A program made the translations under genes and the position numbers. The notes beneath the pieces were generated by a model. It saw only the letters and a program-made list of their open reading frames with translations, had not been told where the DNA came from and did no database searches. A stretch of 40,269 nucleotides of DNA from an uncultured Oxalobacter sp. GTDB taxonomy: Bacteria > Pseudomonadota > Gammaproteobacteria > Burkholderiales > Burkholderiaceae_D. The stretch covers positions 1 to 40,269 of the forward strand of contig CAKQQG010000010.1 in NCBI GenBank assembly GCA_934270705.1, given 5' to 3'. Shown piece after piece: positions 26,789 to 37,278 of this stretch (position 1 is its first letter; every line of letters starts with the position of its first letter).

Positions 26789-29700
26789 TCATGCGCCGCT
26801 TTGCCGGCTGCAGCCCGGACCTTCGATTCTGCTTTTGCCGTTTTTGCCGGGGATGACCCGGATTTGTGTGCGTATCCGGTCTTTCAGTGCGCTGACATGC
26901 GAGATGATGCCGATCAGTTTGCCGTTTTGCTGCAAGCCGGCCAAGGTGTCCAGTGCGGTTTCGAGTGCCGCTTCATCGAGCGTTCCGAAGCCTTCGTCGA
27001 GAAACAGGGAATCGACACGGACGTTTCGGCTGGTCATGCCGGACAATCCCAGTGCCAGCGACAGGCTGACGATGAAGCTTTCGCCGCCGGAAAGGTTCCG
27101 TGTCGAACGGATTTCTCCGGCCTGATAGTTGTCGATGACGTCCAGTTCCAGCGGCTGGTCATTGTTGCGGATGAGCAGGTACCGGTCGGTCATTTTTTGC
27201 AGTTGCCGGTTCGCGTGGGCGATCATGAGTTCGAATGTCAGTCCCTGCGCGAAGTTCCGGTATTTTTTGCCGTCTGAGGAGCCGATGAGTGCATGCAGGT
27301 TGTTCCAGCGGGCGCATTCCTGTTTTTGCGCTTCGATGACGGTCTGTTTTTCCCTGAACCGTTCTTTGGCTTCGGCATTGTTTTGCAATTTGTGGCGGAT
27401 GCCCGCCATGGTGTCGCGCAGGGTTTTCAGGGCGTCGTTTTGCTGGCCGGATTGCTGTTGCAGTTCCGTCAGGGAAAGCGGCGTGAGGGCTTTCGCGGTT
27501 TCGGCGGCCAGCTGTTCTTCTCGGTCTTTTTTGCGGGCTGTCAGTGCCGTCCGCTGTTGGTCATGCCGGCGTGCGGTTTCTGCCAGTGCGGTGCGTTCTT
27601 CGTCTCGCAGTCTGGCATCAAGGAAGGCGGTTTCTTCGGGAAAGCCCTTTGTCCGGCAGGCTTCGGCAAAAGCGTTTTCCTGTTTTTCCAGTTCCGGTGC
27701 GCGTTGCCGGATGCGGTTTTCCAGGGTTTGGATACGGGTATCGGCGGCCTGCGATCGCTCGCGGCTGCTGTCGTGCCGTTCTCGGGCCTGTCGTTCCGCG
27801 GCTTCGGCTTCGTCGATTTGCCGGTTCAGGCGGTTTTCTTCCTCGCCGGGGTTCCGGTCGCCGAACAGGGTGTTGCGCGTATCGTGTCTCGCTGTCCAGT
27901 CGTCCTGAAGGGTCTGGCGTTTTTGCGTGAGGTTTTGCAGTGTTTCGCGCCGTGTTGCGATGATGGCGGCAAGCCGCTGGATTTTGCTGTCCGTGTCGGC
28001 ACGCTGTTTTTCGACGGTCGTTTTTTGCGCGGTTTGTGTGTTCCATGCCGCCAGACGTTCTCGCAATGTGTCGATGCGTGCAGGAATATCCGTTTCCGGC
28101 GTTGCTTCGGCACCGAGTGACTGAAGCCGCGCCGACAGGGCGTTGCGGTATTCGTCCAGTTCATGATTTGCGGTTGCCAGTTCCTGCGTGCGTTCGTCCA
28201 GCCGTTGTTGTGCCGCCTGTTGCCGACTCGATGCAGCCAGTTCTTTTTTTTCGGCATCGTTGAGGGCGTCGCGTATCCGGTTCGCCGTTTCCTGCAGTCG
28301 GGCGTTGGCGGTGTCCTGTGTTTCGGCCTGTGTGATCAGCCGGTCGATGGCGGCTATTTTTTCTGTGGTTTCGTCCGGTGCCGGTATCGTGTCTTGTGTG
28401 TAGGGGTGGTGCAATGCGCCGCACAGCGGACAGGCTTTGCCGTCCTGAAGGCGTGCACGGTGTTCGGTCAGCGAGGCGACGAGCTGGATGTTGCGCAATT
28501 TTTCGTTCAACAGGTCTTTTTCGAGACGGTATTCGCGCAATGTGCGACCTGCCAGTATCTTTTCCAGCGCGCTTTTTCCCTGTTCGAGGGCAGAAGCGGT
28601 GCGGGTTTGTTCCTGACGGATTGTTCCGGTTTCTTTCCGGCATCCGGCGAGGGCGGTTTCCGCTTGTGTCAATGCCTGTCGCGCCTCTTTTTCTGCGGCG
28701 GCTTTTTGCGCGGTGTCCTGTGCCATCGCGTCCAGGTGTCTGGATTGTTCTTCGATCGCGGGCAGGCTGGTGGCAAGCGCCTCATCCTGCGCATGTTCGA
28801 CGAGGTAACGGTCGATGGTCGCCAGTGTCCGGTCGTATCGGGCAAGGTGTTGTGTCTGTCCGGACAGCGTGTTCCGGTCGGTGTCCGCGTGCGCTTGTTC
28901 CTGACGGTATTGCGCGTCGATGTCGGCCAGCTGTTTTTGCAGGCTGTCCAGTGTCTGGTCGAGTGCGCGGACTTGTTGCCAGAGCGGTTGCGCTTGCTGG
29001 CGGGTTTCCTTGCGCTGGCGCGTCAGTTCAGAGGCCGCTTCGAGTGCCTGCGCCTGTTGCGTGAGTGCGGCTTGCAGGACGGGCAGGGCGGTTTTTTCCG
29101 TTTCGAGGGCTTGCCGGTCGTCAGTTTGCTGTTTGCGTATCGCCAGCAGTGCCGCGTACTGGCCGTCGAGTGTGGCGGCGCGTGTGGCGCGTTCCAGTCT
29201 TTCGCGTTCCGGTCCGAAGGCTTCGATGGCTCTTTGCAGGGTGTTTTCCTGATCGGTCAGTTCGCCGATTTCACGTTGCAGGTTTTCAATCGTGGTCAGC
29301 CATTGGATGGCTTGCGTCGTTTCGGCTATCTGCCCGGCAAGCGTGGTTTCTTTTGTCTGGTGGGTCGCCAGTTCCTGTTGCAGGGCGTTTTCCTGTTCCG
29401 GTTCCAGCAGGGTGATCGCTCCCAGTTCGGCTGTGAGCAGGTGCAGTTTTTCGTTTTCGGCGCGCGACAGTTCATGTACGCGGATGGAGATGTCGCTGTA
29501 TATGCCGGTTCCGGTGATTTGCTCGAGTATCGGCGCGCGGTCGTTGGCATTGGCTTTCAGGAAAGTATCGAACCGGCCTTGCGCCAGCAGCATGGCGCGT
29601 GTGAACCGGTCGAAGTTCATGCCGGTGAGGCGTTCGATTGCGCTGCCGGTGCGCTGAATGCCGGATTCGATGATTTCGCCTGTGTCGGCGTTGGCGATTT

Positions 29701-30043
29701 CATGTCTGGCCTGCTGGAGATTGCCATCGCTTTTCAGGTATGCGCGGCGGTGGCTCCAGTGGCAGCGGTAGTGTCCTGCCGGCGTTTCGAACGTGACTTC
29801 GGCGAAGCATTCTCCGGTCTGGCGGGACATGATGCCGTTTTCTTTTTGGGACATTTGCTCCAGTCGTGGCGTGCGTCCGTAAAGCGCGAGGCAGATCGCG
29901 TCGAGTATGGTGGTTTTGCCTGCGCCGGTCGGCCCTGCGATCGTGAAAATCCCGTCCGATGTATATGAAGGATGGGTCAGGTCGATGAACCATTCTCCCG
30001 CCAGCGAATTGAGGTTTTTGAAACGTATTTGCAGTATGCGCAT
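26789..30043 (-). CDS. sbcC: Exonuclease SbcCD, ATPase subunit SbcC
   Basis: A 1084-aa SMC-like ATPase of normal SbcC length. The Walker A motif is GPTGAGKT (residues 37-44). Long coiled coils flank a zinc hook C538-P-L-C541. The ABC signature LSGGE lies at 984-988, and the Walker B region LFLDEGFGTLD at 1013-1023. With SbcD it forms the Mre11-Rad50-like complex that opens hairpins and trims protein-blocked DNA ends. It starts 2 bases after the sbcD stop, so the pair is translationally linked. The coiled-coil region is rich in Gln, Thr and Ala, as is normal for the family. Confidence 0.96.
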   Translation of the reverse strand: MRILQIRFKNLNSLAGEWFIDLTHPSYTSDGIFTIAGPTGAGKTTILDAICLALYGRTPRLEQMSQKENGIMSRQTGECFAEVTFETPAGHYRCHWSHRRAYLKSDGNLQQARHEIANADTGEIIESGIQRTGSAIERLTGMNFDRFTRAMLLAQGRFDTFLKANANDRAPILEQITGTGIYSDISIRVHELSRAENEKLHLLTAELGAITLLEPEQENALQQELATHQTKETTLAGQIAETTQAIQWLTTIENLQREIGELTDQENTLQRAIEAFGPERERLERATRAATLDGQYAALLAIRKQQTDDRQALETEKTALPVLQAALTQQAQALEAASELTRQRKETRQQAQPLWQQVRALDQTLDSLQKQLADIDAQYRQEQAHADTDRNTLSGQTQHLARYDRTLATIDRYLVEHAQDEALATSLPAIEEQSRHLDAMAQDTAQKAAAEKEARQALTQAETALAGCRKETGTIRQEQTRTASALEQGKSALEKILAGRTLREYRLEKDLLNEKLRNIQLVASLTEHRARLQDGKACPLCGALHHPYTQDTIPAPDETTEKIAAIDRLITQAETQDTANARLQETANRIRDALNDAEKKELAASSRQQAAQQRLDERTQELATANHELDEYRNALSARLQSLGAEATPETDIPARIDTLRERLAAWNTQTAQKTTVEKQRADTDSKIQRLAAIIATRRETLQNLTQKRQTLQDDWTARHDTRNTLFGDRNPGEEENRLNRQIDEAEAAERQARERHDSSRERSQAADTRIQTLENRIRQRAPELEKQENAFAEACRTKGFPEETAFLDARLRDEERTALAETARRHDQQRTALTARKKDREEQLAAETAKALTPLSLTELQQQSGQQNDALKTLRDTMAGIRHKLQNNAEAKERFREKQTVIEAQKQECARWNNLHALIGSSDGKKYRNFAQGLTFELMIAHANRQLQKMTDRYLLIRNNDQPLELDVIDNYQAGEIRSTRNLSGGESFIVSLSLALGLSGMTSRNVRVDSLFLDEGFGTLDEAALETALDTLAGLQQNGKLIGIISHVSALKDRIRTQIRVIPGKNGKSRIEGPGCSRQSGA

Positions 30044-30045
30044 CG

Positions 30046-31284
30046 TCAGTCCTTCTGTGTGGCGGGGCGTTCGTCGTTTTCCAGCGAGAAAACCGCTTCG
30101 CGGTAAGTGGCGGTCAGTTCGGGGCGCTGTTCCTGTGGAATGTCGTGGGCATCCAGACAGCGGGTAAATACTTCGTAAATATCCAGATCATGCAGCGTTT
30201 CTTCCGGCTGTGTCCGTTCCAGCACACGGTCGATGATGCGCTGGTTGCGGACGCGGATGATGTCCAGCATGGTGTCTTCAACAGCGCTTTCCAGCCGCTC
30301 GCGCAGGTCGCCGATGACTTCGGCGCCTTCGTAGATGACTTCCAGCCAGATGGTTTCGTTTTCGGCGGCCAGTTCGCGGATGCGCGTCATGAGGGTATCC
30401 AGATCGCCGCGGATGCTTTCGAGCCGCCGGAATACGGGAACGCCGAGGGTACGAACCGTCGGGACGGTTCCCTGAAATTCGACGAGACAGACGCTTTTTT
30501 GTTGCCGCGCTTCACCGAAGCCCATCGGAAGCGGGGAGCCGCTGTACCGGATGGTGTCGGTATGGTCGACGGTTTGCGGTACATGGAGATGCCCCAGCGC
30601 GACATAGTCCAGGTTTTCCGGGAAGATGCCGGCGGTGACGTGGGCAAGGGAACCGACGTACAGTTCGCGTACGCCGTCTCCGTCAATGGTCTGGCCGCCT
30701 GCGGTAAAGAGGTGTCCCATCGCCACGACGGGAATATCGCCGCCGAGTTCCTGCCTTTTTTGTTCCGCAAGCGCGGCGACGTTTGCGTAATGCGTGCGGA
30801 TGCCTTCGAGCAGCTTTTCTTCTTTCCGGTCGGCGCTTTCACCGGCTTCGGATGTCCGGATATCGCGGTCGCGGAGATAGGGGACGGCACAGACGATCAG
30901 TTCGGGATTGCGGTATTCATCGCGCAGTACCAGAACTTCTTCTTCCGGCGAATGGTTGCCGTGTCCGATGACATGGATATCAAGCGCCTTGAGCAACTGT
31001 TGCGGTGCGTCGAGAAAGGCGGGGGAGTCGTGATTGCCGGCGACGATGACGATGTGCCGGCAGGACGAGCGGATGGTTCGCCCCAGAAAACGGTAATACA
31101 GTTCCTGCGCGCGGGTCGATGGCGTGCTGTTGTCGAATATATCGCCTGATACCAGCAGGGTGCTGACTTCGTGTTGCCAGATCGTTTCGGACAGCCAGTC
31201 CAGAAAGGCCTCGAATTCGTCATAGCGTTGCCGGCCATAAAGCGAACGGCCGAGATGCCAGTCGGATGTATGCAGGATTTTCAT
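30046..31284 (-). CDS. sbcD: Exonuclease SbcCD, nuclease subunit SbcD
   Basis: A 412-aa Mre11-type nuclease. The phosphoesterase motifs are D8-x-H10 in TSDWHLG, D48 in SGDIFDN, N84-H85-D86 in AGNHDSP, and the later MGHLF and LGHLHVPQ. A capping domain and C-terminal SbcC-binding region follow. It is an ATP-stimulated double-strand exonuclease and single-strand endonuclease acting with SbcC. It is first in the sbcDC operon and is divergent from the helicase-nuclease gene, with a 266-base gap between. Confidence 0.96.
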   Translation of the reverse strand: MKILHTSDWHLGRSLYGRQRYDEFEAFLDWLSETIWQHEVSTLLVSGDIFDNSTPSTRAQELYYRFLGRTIRSSCRHIVIVAGNHDSPAFLDAPQQLLKALDIHVIGHGNHSPEEEVLVLRDEYRNPELIVCAVPYLRDRDIRTSEAGESADRKEEKLLEGIRTHYANVAALAEQKRQELGGDIPVVAMGHLFTAGGQTIDGDGVRELYVGSLAHVTAGIFPENLDYVALGHLHVPQTVDHTDTIRYSGSPLPMGFGEARQQKSVCLVEFQGTVPTVRTLGVPVFRRLESIRGDLDTLMTRIRELAAENETIWLEVIYEGAEVIGDLRERLESAVEDTMLDIIRVRNQRIIDRVLERTQPEETLHDLDIYEVFTRCLDAHDIPQEQRPELTATYREAVFSLENDERPATQKD

Positions 31285-31492
31285 GAGAGCGTGGTGTTGA
31301 TGCGTGTCGAGCCGGTGTTCGGGAAGAAACTATCTATATTACAGCCAAAAAACGGTTTGTTCCGATATGAAAGGAATAATTTTGCGGGGTGGGTATCGGT
31401 AGCAGGGGCAGGTGTTATCTGATTGGGATAAAAGGGGCAAATCATCGTTATTTCTGCGATAAACACAAGGGAAGCTGTCTGCTTGTACCCGG

Positions 31493-31506
31493 TTATTCTA
31501 GAATAA
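31493..31506. promoter_or_regulatory. 14-bp perfect palindrome upstream of the helicase-nuclease gene
   Basis: TTATTCTAGAATAA lies 45-58 bases before the start codon, where an operator would be expected. No known regulator can be matched to it from sequence alone. Confidence 0.4.
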
Positions 31507-31550
31507 GCGGTTGAGATGGTTTCCCTGCCGGGGATGGATGATTGACTGGT

Positions 31551-34400
31551 ATGTTTCCTCGTGAAAATCTGATTTTTGTGAAGGGCCAGAACAGGACGGC
31601 CAATATTGTGGCGATTGCCAGAGAAGGCAATAAAGTCAGGGTCGAATTCGGCGCTTATGGTAATTCGCCATCCCGTTCTTATACGTATCGTGCCGACAAT
31701 ATCAGGTGGTTCACAAAGCCCGTGGTTTACGATCCGGCAAGCAAGGTGCTGAAGCCGACAAAAAGATATTTCAGTAAACGTTCATTCTGGCCAAAAGCAG
31801 CGTTTTCTTATCTGTGCCGTTTTTCCGATGATGTCATCAGGGAACGTACGATTGAATCGAAGGAAGGGTACTGGTATGCCGAAACAGAAAGCGGGAAAGG
31901 GTTTGTCTTTGAAGAATCGGAAGTCGTGGCAGTCGACAATCTTTTGTTGACTGGCCGGAAGGTGACCGATATTTTTGAATATCTCAAGACAAGCGCAGGT
32001 GTCAGCAAACTCAAAAACGAGAATGGACAACTTTTGCTTCAGGGACAATATGCCGATATTGCCTGTATTCCCGATACAGCCATTGCCAGGGAATATCTGT
32101 CGCCATCGGAATATCAGGATAAAAAAACGCAAGTCGGACTTGTACTTTATCCGTTCGGTTTGAACGGGAGTCAGCGCACGGCGATACGAAATGCACTGGC
32201 GTCGAGAGCCAGTGTGATTCAGGGGCCGCCGGGTACAGGCAAAACCCAGACGATTCTGAATATTCTGGCCAATCTGGTATGGCAGGACAAGACCGCCCTT
32301 GTGGTTTCCAACAATAATTCAGCGACGAAAAATGTAGCGGATAAACTGGCTGATTGCCATCTGGATTTTCTGGTCGCAGCACTTGGCAATGCCGATAACC
32401 GGAAAGCGTTTCTCGACAGTCAGGATGATATCGGGTTACCGGACGGTTTTTCGGACTGGCGACTGGATTCGGCATATGTCGCCGGGCTGGAAAATGAATT
32501 GTCGGTACTGAGTGCGAATCTGGATCGTATTTTCCGGCTGGAAAGGGAAGGGGTACAGACAAAAACCGCCTTGTCGGAATTGCAGCTGGAAGCTTCCTAT
32601 TTTCGCAAGGATTGCAGTCGTCCGGATATTCCTTTTGAAATCAGATGGAAACTGTTCGATCGGGAAAAACAGCTTGATCGCCTGATAAGGTTATGGAAAA
32701 GCAAAAAGGCACAGGAAAATTTGCAGTCAAAACCTTCTGGATTTTCAGGATTTTTATGGAAAATCAAATGCCTGTGGATGTTTCGCGCACCCGGTTTCCA
32801 TCGTTTGCAGGATCATGAGCAGGAGTTGGTACTCCAGCATGCCATTTACGATCTGAAAGAAAACGTCCTGCACGAAAAGGTTCGGACGATCCGGGCGGAA
32901 CTGGACGCTATCCATAGCGATACCGCCATGTCGGCAGATGGCATTATGAAGCGTATCCAGTCTGTTTCGATGCTGTTGTTGAAGGATTGTATTTTCCGGA
33001 AATATCATGAGAAATCACGGTTAAGGTTCGACTCGTTTACGATGCGCTCGGACTGGCGTGCGTTTCTTGAGTGGTATCCGATTGTCCTGAGTTCTGCTTT
33101 TTCGTCCCGTTGTCTGGGGCAGGATGTCGAATATGATTATGTCATTATGGATGAAGCGTCGCAGGTTTCTGTCGAAACCGGATTTCTGGCGCTGACATCC
33201 GCGAAAAATGCTGTTATCGTCGGCGATCAGATGCAGCTTCGCAATGTGGTCACCGACAGGGATCATATCGAACTGGATGATATTTACCGGAAATTCAACG
33301 TACCTTACGGATATCATTGTGCGGCTCAAAATTTTCTGAGTTCGGTGCTTGCCGTTTTGCCGAAAATTCCGAAAACCATGCTACGGGAACATTATCGTTG
33401 TGTGCCAGCCATCATCGATTTTTGCAATAAACAGTTTTATGACGGTCAGCTGCTCATTATGACCGAACCGATGGATGGAACGGCTCCACTTGAAATTTTC
33501 CGCACAGTGGCAGGTCAGCATACGCAGGGACGATCTCATGTCAATTTGCGTGAAATCAGGGAGATACAGTCCAGAGTATTGACATCGATTTCCGGAACGG
33601 ACAGTATCGGCATTATTTCACCGTTCAGAAACCAGATCGACGCATTGCGGAATGTATTGCAAAACGATTATCCGGATGTCGAAATCGATACGGTACACAA
33701 ATTTCAGGGCAGGGAAAAAGACGCCATCATTCTGACACTGGCAGAAAGCCGGATTTCATCGTTTGCCGACAGTCCGGATCTTTTGAATGTCGCTGTTTCC
33801 AGAGCGAAGAAAAAACTTTGTATCGTCATCACGGGAAACGAGATACCGGAAAATACCCATATTTCCAATTTGCTGGAATATATCAATTATCAGGGTGGAC
33901 CGGAACATAACGGTTCTGTCATTTCGATTTTTGATTTTCTTTATCATCAATATACCGATATACGCAAGGAATTTCTGGCCAGACATACCCGAGTTTCGGA
34001 ATTCGACTCTGAAAATCTTCTTTATGGCTTGCTGGAAGATATATGGCAGGAATTTCCGGAATTCAGTGATTTGCAGATATCCATGCATATTCCGCTCGAC
34101 CGTTTGATACGCCGCCATGACAAGCTGGATGCCGAAGAATCCGAGTTTGTCCGGAATCCGCTGTCGCATCTGGATTTCCTGATCTGGAAGAAACTGACGC
34201 ACAAGCCGGTTCTGGCGATCGAGGTGGATGGTTACCGTTTTCATCAGCCGGATACCGGCCAAAGTCAGCGGGATGAGTTGAAGAACCGGATTTTCCGGAA
34301 ATGTTCGATTCCGCTGCTTCGCCTTTCGACAAAAGGCGATAGCGAAAAAGCGCGTATCGTCGCTGCACTGCGCAAGGACAGGTCGGCGATGACTGATTGA
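31551..34400 (+). CDS. SF1 helicase with C-terminal PD-(D/E)XK-like nuclease domain
   Basis: A 949-aa protein. The N-terminal 200 residues are of unknown type. An SF1 (Upf1/Dna2-like) helicase follows: Walker A QGPPGTGKT around 224-232, DEAS from D534, the GDQMQL motif III, VHKFQGREKDAIILTLA and NVAVSRAKKKL as motifs V and VI. A roughly 180-residue insert lies between motifs I and II. The last 130 residues look like a DUF2726/DUF559-type nuclease: D875 in LDFLI and E891-V-D893 in IEVDGYRFH, then RDELKNRIFRKCSIPLLRL. Helicase-nuclease fusions of this kind are common in defence islands. Codon use is more AT-rich than the flanks, suggesting acquisition. A TTG at 31542 is an alternative start and is better placed relative to GGATGG. 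Confidence 0.85.
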   Translation: MFPRENLIFVKGQNRTANIVAIAREGNKVRVEFGAYGNSPSRSYTYRADNIRWFTKPVVYDPASKVLKPTKRYFSKRSFWPKAAFSYLCRFSDDVIRERTIESKEGYWYAETESGKGFVFEESEVVAVDNLLLTGRKVTDIFEYLKTSAGVSKLKNENGQLLLQGQYADIACIPDTAIAREYLSPSEYQDKKTQVGLVLYPFGLNGSQRTAIRNALASRASVIQGPPGTGKTQTILNILANLVWQDKTALVVSNNNSATKNVADKLADCHLDFLVAALGNADNRKAFLDSQDDIGLPDGFSDWRLDSAYVAGLENELSVLSANLDRIFRLEREGVQTKTALSELQLEASYFRKDCSRPDIPFEIRWKLFDREKQLDRLIRLWKSKKAQENLQSKPSGFSGFLWKIKCLWMFRAPGFHRLQDHEQELVLQHAIYDLKENVLHEKVRTIRAELDAIHSDTAMSADGIMKRIQSVSMLLLKDCIFRKYHEKSRLRFDSFTMRSDWRAFLEWYPIVLSSAFSSRCLGQDVEYDYVIMDEASQVSVETGFLALTSAKNAVIVGDQMQLRNVVTDRDHIELDDIYRKFNVPYGYHCAAQNFLSSVLAVLPKIPKTMLREHYRCVPAIIDFCNKQFYDGQLLIMTEPMDGTAPLEIFRTVAGQHTQGRSHVNLREIREIQSRVLTSISGTDSIGIISPFRNQIDALRNVLQNDYPDVEIDTVHKFQGREKDAIILTLAESRISSFADSPDLLNVAVSRAKKKLCIVITGNEIPENTHISNLLEYINYQGGPEHNGSVISIFDFLYHQYTDIRKEFLARHTRVSEFDSENLLYGLLEDIWQEFPEFSDLQISMHIPLDRLIRRHDKLDAEESEFVRNPLSHLDFLIWKKLTHKPVLAIEVDGYRFHQPDTGQSQRDELKNRIFRKCSIPLLRLSTKGDSEKARIVAALRKDRSAMTD

Positions 34401-34434
34401 GAACAAACCCGTTTGAAGCGGTGTTCGCCGGTTT

Positions 34435-36960
34435 TCATGTCCGGTTTTTCTGAGCAAGGTCTTTCCCGGTGACGCTGTGCGGATCGGCTGCGATTTCGGA
34501 GGGTGTTCCGGTGGCGATGATTTTTCCGCCGTCCGCACCGCCGCCCGGTCCCATGTCGATGATGTAGTCCGCGTTTCGTATGACGTCGAGATCATGTTCG
34601 ATGACGATGACGGTGGCACCGTTTTCAACCAGTGTCGAGAATACTTCCAGCAGTGTCTGGACATCCAGCGGATGAAGGCCGATGGTCGGTTCATCGAATA
34701 CGAATACGGTATCGTTCTGGGCCTTGCCCATTTCACTGGCCAGCTTGAGGCGCTGGGCTTCTCCGCCGGAAAGCGATGGCGTTTCTTCTCCGAGTGTCAG
34801 GTATCCCAGTCCGAGTTGACGCAATACGTTCAGTCGCTGGCTGACGATTTTCAGATCCTTGCAGGCGGTCAGTGCCGTCCGGATGTCCATGTCCATCAGT
34901 TCCGGCATGGAATAGGCTTGTCCGGAGCGGTTTTCGTACCGGATTTGTCCGGCGGTTTTCGAAAACCGCGAGCCGCGGCATTCGGGGCAGGGGATGTCCA
35001 CGTCAGGCAGGAATTGGACGTCCAGGCTGATGACGCCGGTGCCGTCGCAGACGGGGCAGCGCAATTTTCCGGTGTTGTAGGAAAAATCACCCGCCTTGTA
35101 GCCTTGTTCTTTCGCCGTTGGTGTATTCGCAAATACTTTCCTGAGTTCGTCGTGGACGTTGGCGTAGGTGGCGACGGTGGAACGGACGTTGATGCCGATG
35201 GGGGTGGCGTCGATCAGTTTGACTTGTCTGATACCGGGTGCATCTATCGACCGGACATGTTCCGGCAGGTTTTTCTCATGGATAAGGGCCGAGAGTGCCG
35301 GCACAAGACTTTCCAGAATCAGTGTGGTTTTTCCTGAGCCGGAAACGCCGGTCACGACGGTCAGTTTGCCTTTGGGAATATCGACTTCCGCGGGTTTGAC
35401 GGTATGGATGTCTGTTGTCGAAAGGTGAAGTTTGCCGGCGGAGAACAGGGCGGACGTGTCCGTCTTGCGCATGTCGATACGGCTTTTTCCGGAAAGGAAC
35501 GGACCTATCCGCGAAACGGGATTGTCGGCGATGTCGGCGATTTTTCCCTCGGCGATGACCTGGCCGCCGGTAGCTCCGGCATCGGGGCCCATTTCGATCA
35601 GCCAGTCTGCCTCGGAAAGAATCTGTGTGTCGTGATCGACCAGTATCACGGAGTTGCCGTCGGCGATCAAATCCTGCATGACGCCAGTCAGTCCGGTGAT
35701 GTTGGATGGGTGCAGTCCGATGGATGGTTCGTCCAGTACGTAAAGTACACCGGTTGTGCGGTTGCGGACGGCGCGTGCCAGTTGCATGCGTTGCCGTTCG
35801 CCTGTGGAAAGTGTGGATGCGGCGCGATCCAGTGTCAGATAGCCAAGTCCCAGATCAAGCAGGCGTTTTGCGGTCGTATCGAATGCTTCGCAGATGCTTT
35901 CCGCCATCGGTTGCATGGCTTCCGGCAGACTGGCAGGGACGGCGGCTACCCATTTCACCAGATCCGACAGGGTCATCCGGCAGACTTCGTCGAGAGAGAT
36001 ACCGCACAGTTTCGGCATTCTGGCCGCTTCGGAAAGTCGCGTTCCGCCACAGTCGGGGCAGGGGGATTCTTTCAGGAATTTTTCGACGCGCTTCATCCCT
36101 TTTTCGTCCTTGACTTTGGCAAGGGCGTTTTCGACGGTATAGACTGCATTGTAATAAGTGAAATCCAGTTCTCCTGCCTGATTGGAATTTTTGGACTTGT
36201 AGAGGATGTGTTTTTTCTCGGCCGGGCCGTGATAGACGATTTCTTTTTCCTTGTCGGTCAGGTCGCGGAACGGTATATCGGTACGGACGCCCATCGCACG
36301 ACAGACATCGGTCATCAGCGACCACATCAGGGAATTCCAGGGCGCAACCGCGCCATCGTCGATGGAGAGGCTGTCATCCGGCACCAGTGTCGCCAGATCG
36401 ACGGTCCGTATCATGCCTGTTCCGTCACAGGTGCGGCATGCGCCCTGACTGTTGAAAGCCAGTTCCTCGGCGGAAGGTGCATAAAACGAGACGCCGCATT
36501 CGGGACAGCGCAGCGCTTGTCCGGCGGCGACAGCCAGCGAGGGTTCCAGATAATGCCCGTTCGGACAACGGTGATTTGCCAGTCGGGAAAACATCAGGCG
36601 AAGGCTGTTGAGCAATTCGGTTCCCGTACCGAAGGTGCTGCGAATGCCGGGAATGCCCGGACGCTGGCGCAATGCCAGCGCGGCGGGTACATACAATACT
36701 TCATCGACCTGCGGTCTGGCGGCCTGCGTCATCCGTCGCCGTGTATAGGTCGAGAGCGCTTCCAGATAGCGCCGCGATCCTTCGGCATACAGGACACCCA
36801 GCGCCAGCGACGATTTCCCGGAACCGGAAACGCCGGCGATGGAGACGATCAGGTTCAGCGGGACATCGACATCGATGTTTTTCAGGTTATGGACTCTCGC
36901 GCCACGAATCCTGATTGATGCAGGTACGGTCTTTTTTGTTCCGACAGGTTCTTTGGCCAT
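34435..36960 (-). CDS. UvrA-like excinuclease ABC ATPase, short paralogue (UvrA2 type)
   Basis: An 841-aa UvrA homologue with two ABC modules. The first has Walker A GVSGSGKS (43-50), signature [17 protein letters not shown] and [10 protein letters not shown]. The second has [22 protein letters not shown] and [10 protein letters not shown]. Zinc-module CxxC pairs are seen in CPECG, CRTCDG, CPDCGG, CPVCDG and CPECRG. It is about 100 residues shorter than housekeeping UvrA, mainly near the first module, consistent with UvrA2-type proteins lacking the UvrB-binding domain. Such paralogues are linked to tolerance of DNA-binding drugs. It converges on the helicase gene, with 34 bases between stops. 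The ATG at 36960 is chosen over a TTG 45 bases upstream. Confidence 0.88.
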   Translation of the reverse strand: MAKEPVGTKKTVPASIRIRGARVHNLKNIDVDVPLNLIVSIAGVSGSGKSSLALGVLYAEGSRRYLEALSTYTRRRMTQAARPQVDEVLYVPAALALRQRPGIPGIRSTFGTGTELLNSLRLMFSRLANHRCPNGHYLEPSLAVAAGQALRCPECGVSFYAPSAEELAFNSQGACRTCDGTGMIRTVDLATLVPDDSLSIDDGAVAPWNSLMWSLMTDVCRAMGVRTDIPFRDLTDKEKEIVYHGPAEKKHILYKSKNSNQAGELDFTYYNAVYTVENALAKVKDEKGMKRVEKFLKESPCPDCGGTRLSEAARMPKLCGISLDEVCRMTLSDLVKWVAAVPASLPEAMQPMAESICEAFDTTAKRLLDLGLGYLTLDRAASTLSTGERQRMQLARAVRNRTTGVLYVLDEPSIGLHPSNITGLTGVMQDLIADGNSVILVDHDTQILSEADWLIEMGPDAGATGGQVIAEGKIADIADNPVSRIGPFLSGKSRIDMRKTDTSALFSAGKLHLSTTDIHTVKPAEVDIPKGKLTVVTGVSGSGKTTLILESLVPALSALIHEKNLPEHVRSIDAPGIRQVKLIDATPIGINVRSTVATYANVHDELRKVFANTPTAKEQGYKAGDFSYNTGKLRCPVCDGTGVISLDVQFLPDVDIPCPECRGSRFSKTAGQIRYENRSGQAYSMPELMDMDIRTALTACKDLKIVSQRLNVLRQLGLGYLTLGEETPSLSGGEAQRLKLASEMGKAQNDTVFVFDEPTIGLHPLDVQTLLEVFSTLVENGATVIVIEHDLDVIRNADYIIDMGPGGGADGGKIIATGTPSEIAADPHSVTGKDLAQKNRT

Positions 36961-37278
36961 GATTGCAGTAGCCCTCAAGCGTATGGATTGGTTTCGGTCT
37001 TGCAAAAAGGATAGAGGACTTTTGCAGGATATTCCAGATGTACCGTGTCATGGTAGTAGGGAGTCGCATAGATGATCAGTTTTCATGAAAATATGGAGTT
37101 CTTGTTTTAGCTGATGATAGGGAACAAATTTTACAGAAATTTTAGTAGATAAGAATTGTAGTTATGTGTTTGAGTAGAAATATAGTAAAAATACATTTAA
37201 AATAGTCGAATGAAAATTAGAAATCTATGCATTACATTTTTTACTTTTAATTTGTTATCTGGTCAATATTAAATAGTT
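36961..37278. other. Composition switch and leader upstream of the reverse-transcriptase module
   Basis: About 318 bases. The first 100 resemble the chromosome; from about 37080 onward the sequence becomes very AT-rich. TTTTCATGAAAA (37079-37090) is a perfect palindrome at the junction. The promoter of the RT module must lie here, and a TTGTAG...TATAGT pair with an over-long 19-base spacer is the best visible candidate. No gene or tRNA is seen. A ncRNA in this leader cannot be excluded. Confidence 0.6.

Noticed and set aside
28163..29968. Long plus-strand open frame of 601 codons
   Set aside because: It lies wholly antisense to sbcC, whose motifs are complete; composition alone keeps this frame open.
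35404..36918. Plus-strand open frame of 504 codons
   Set aside because: Antisense shadow of the UvrA-like gene.
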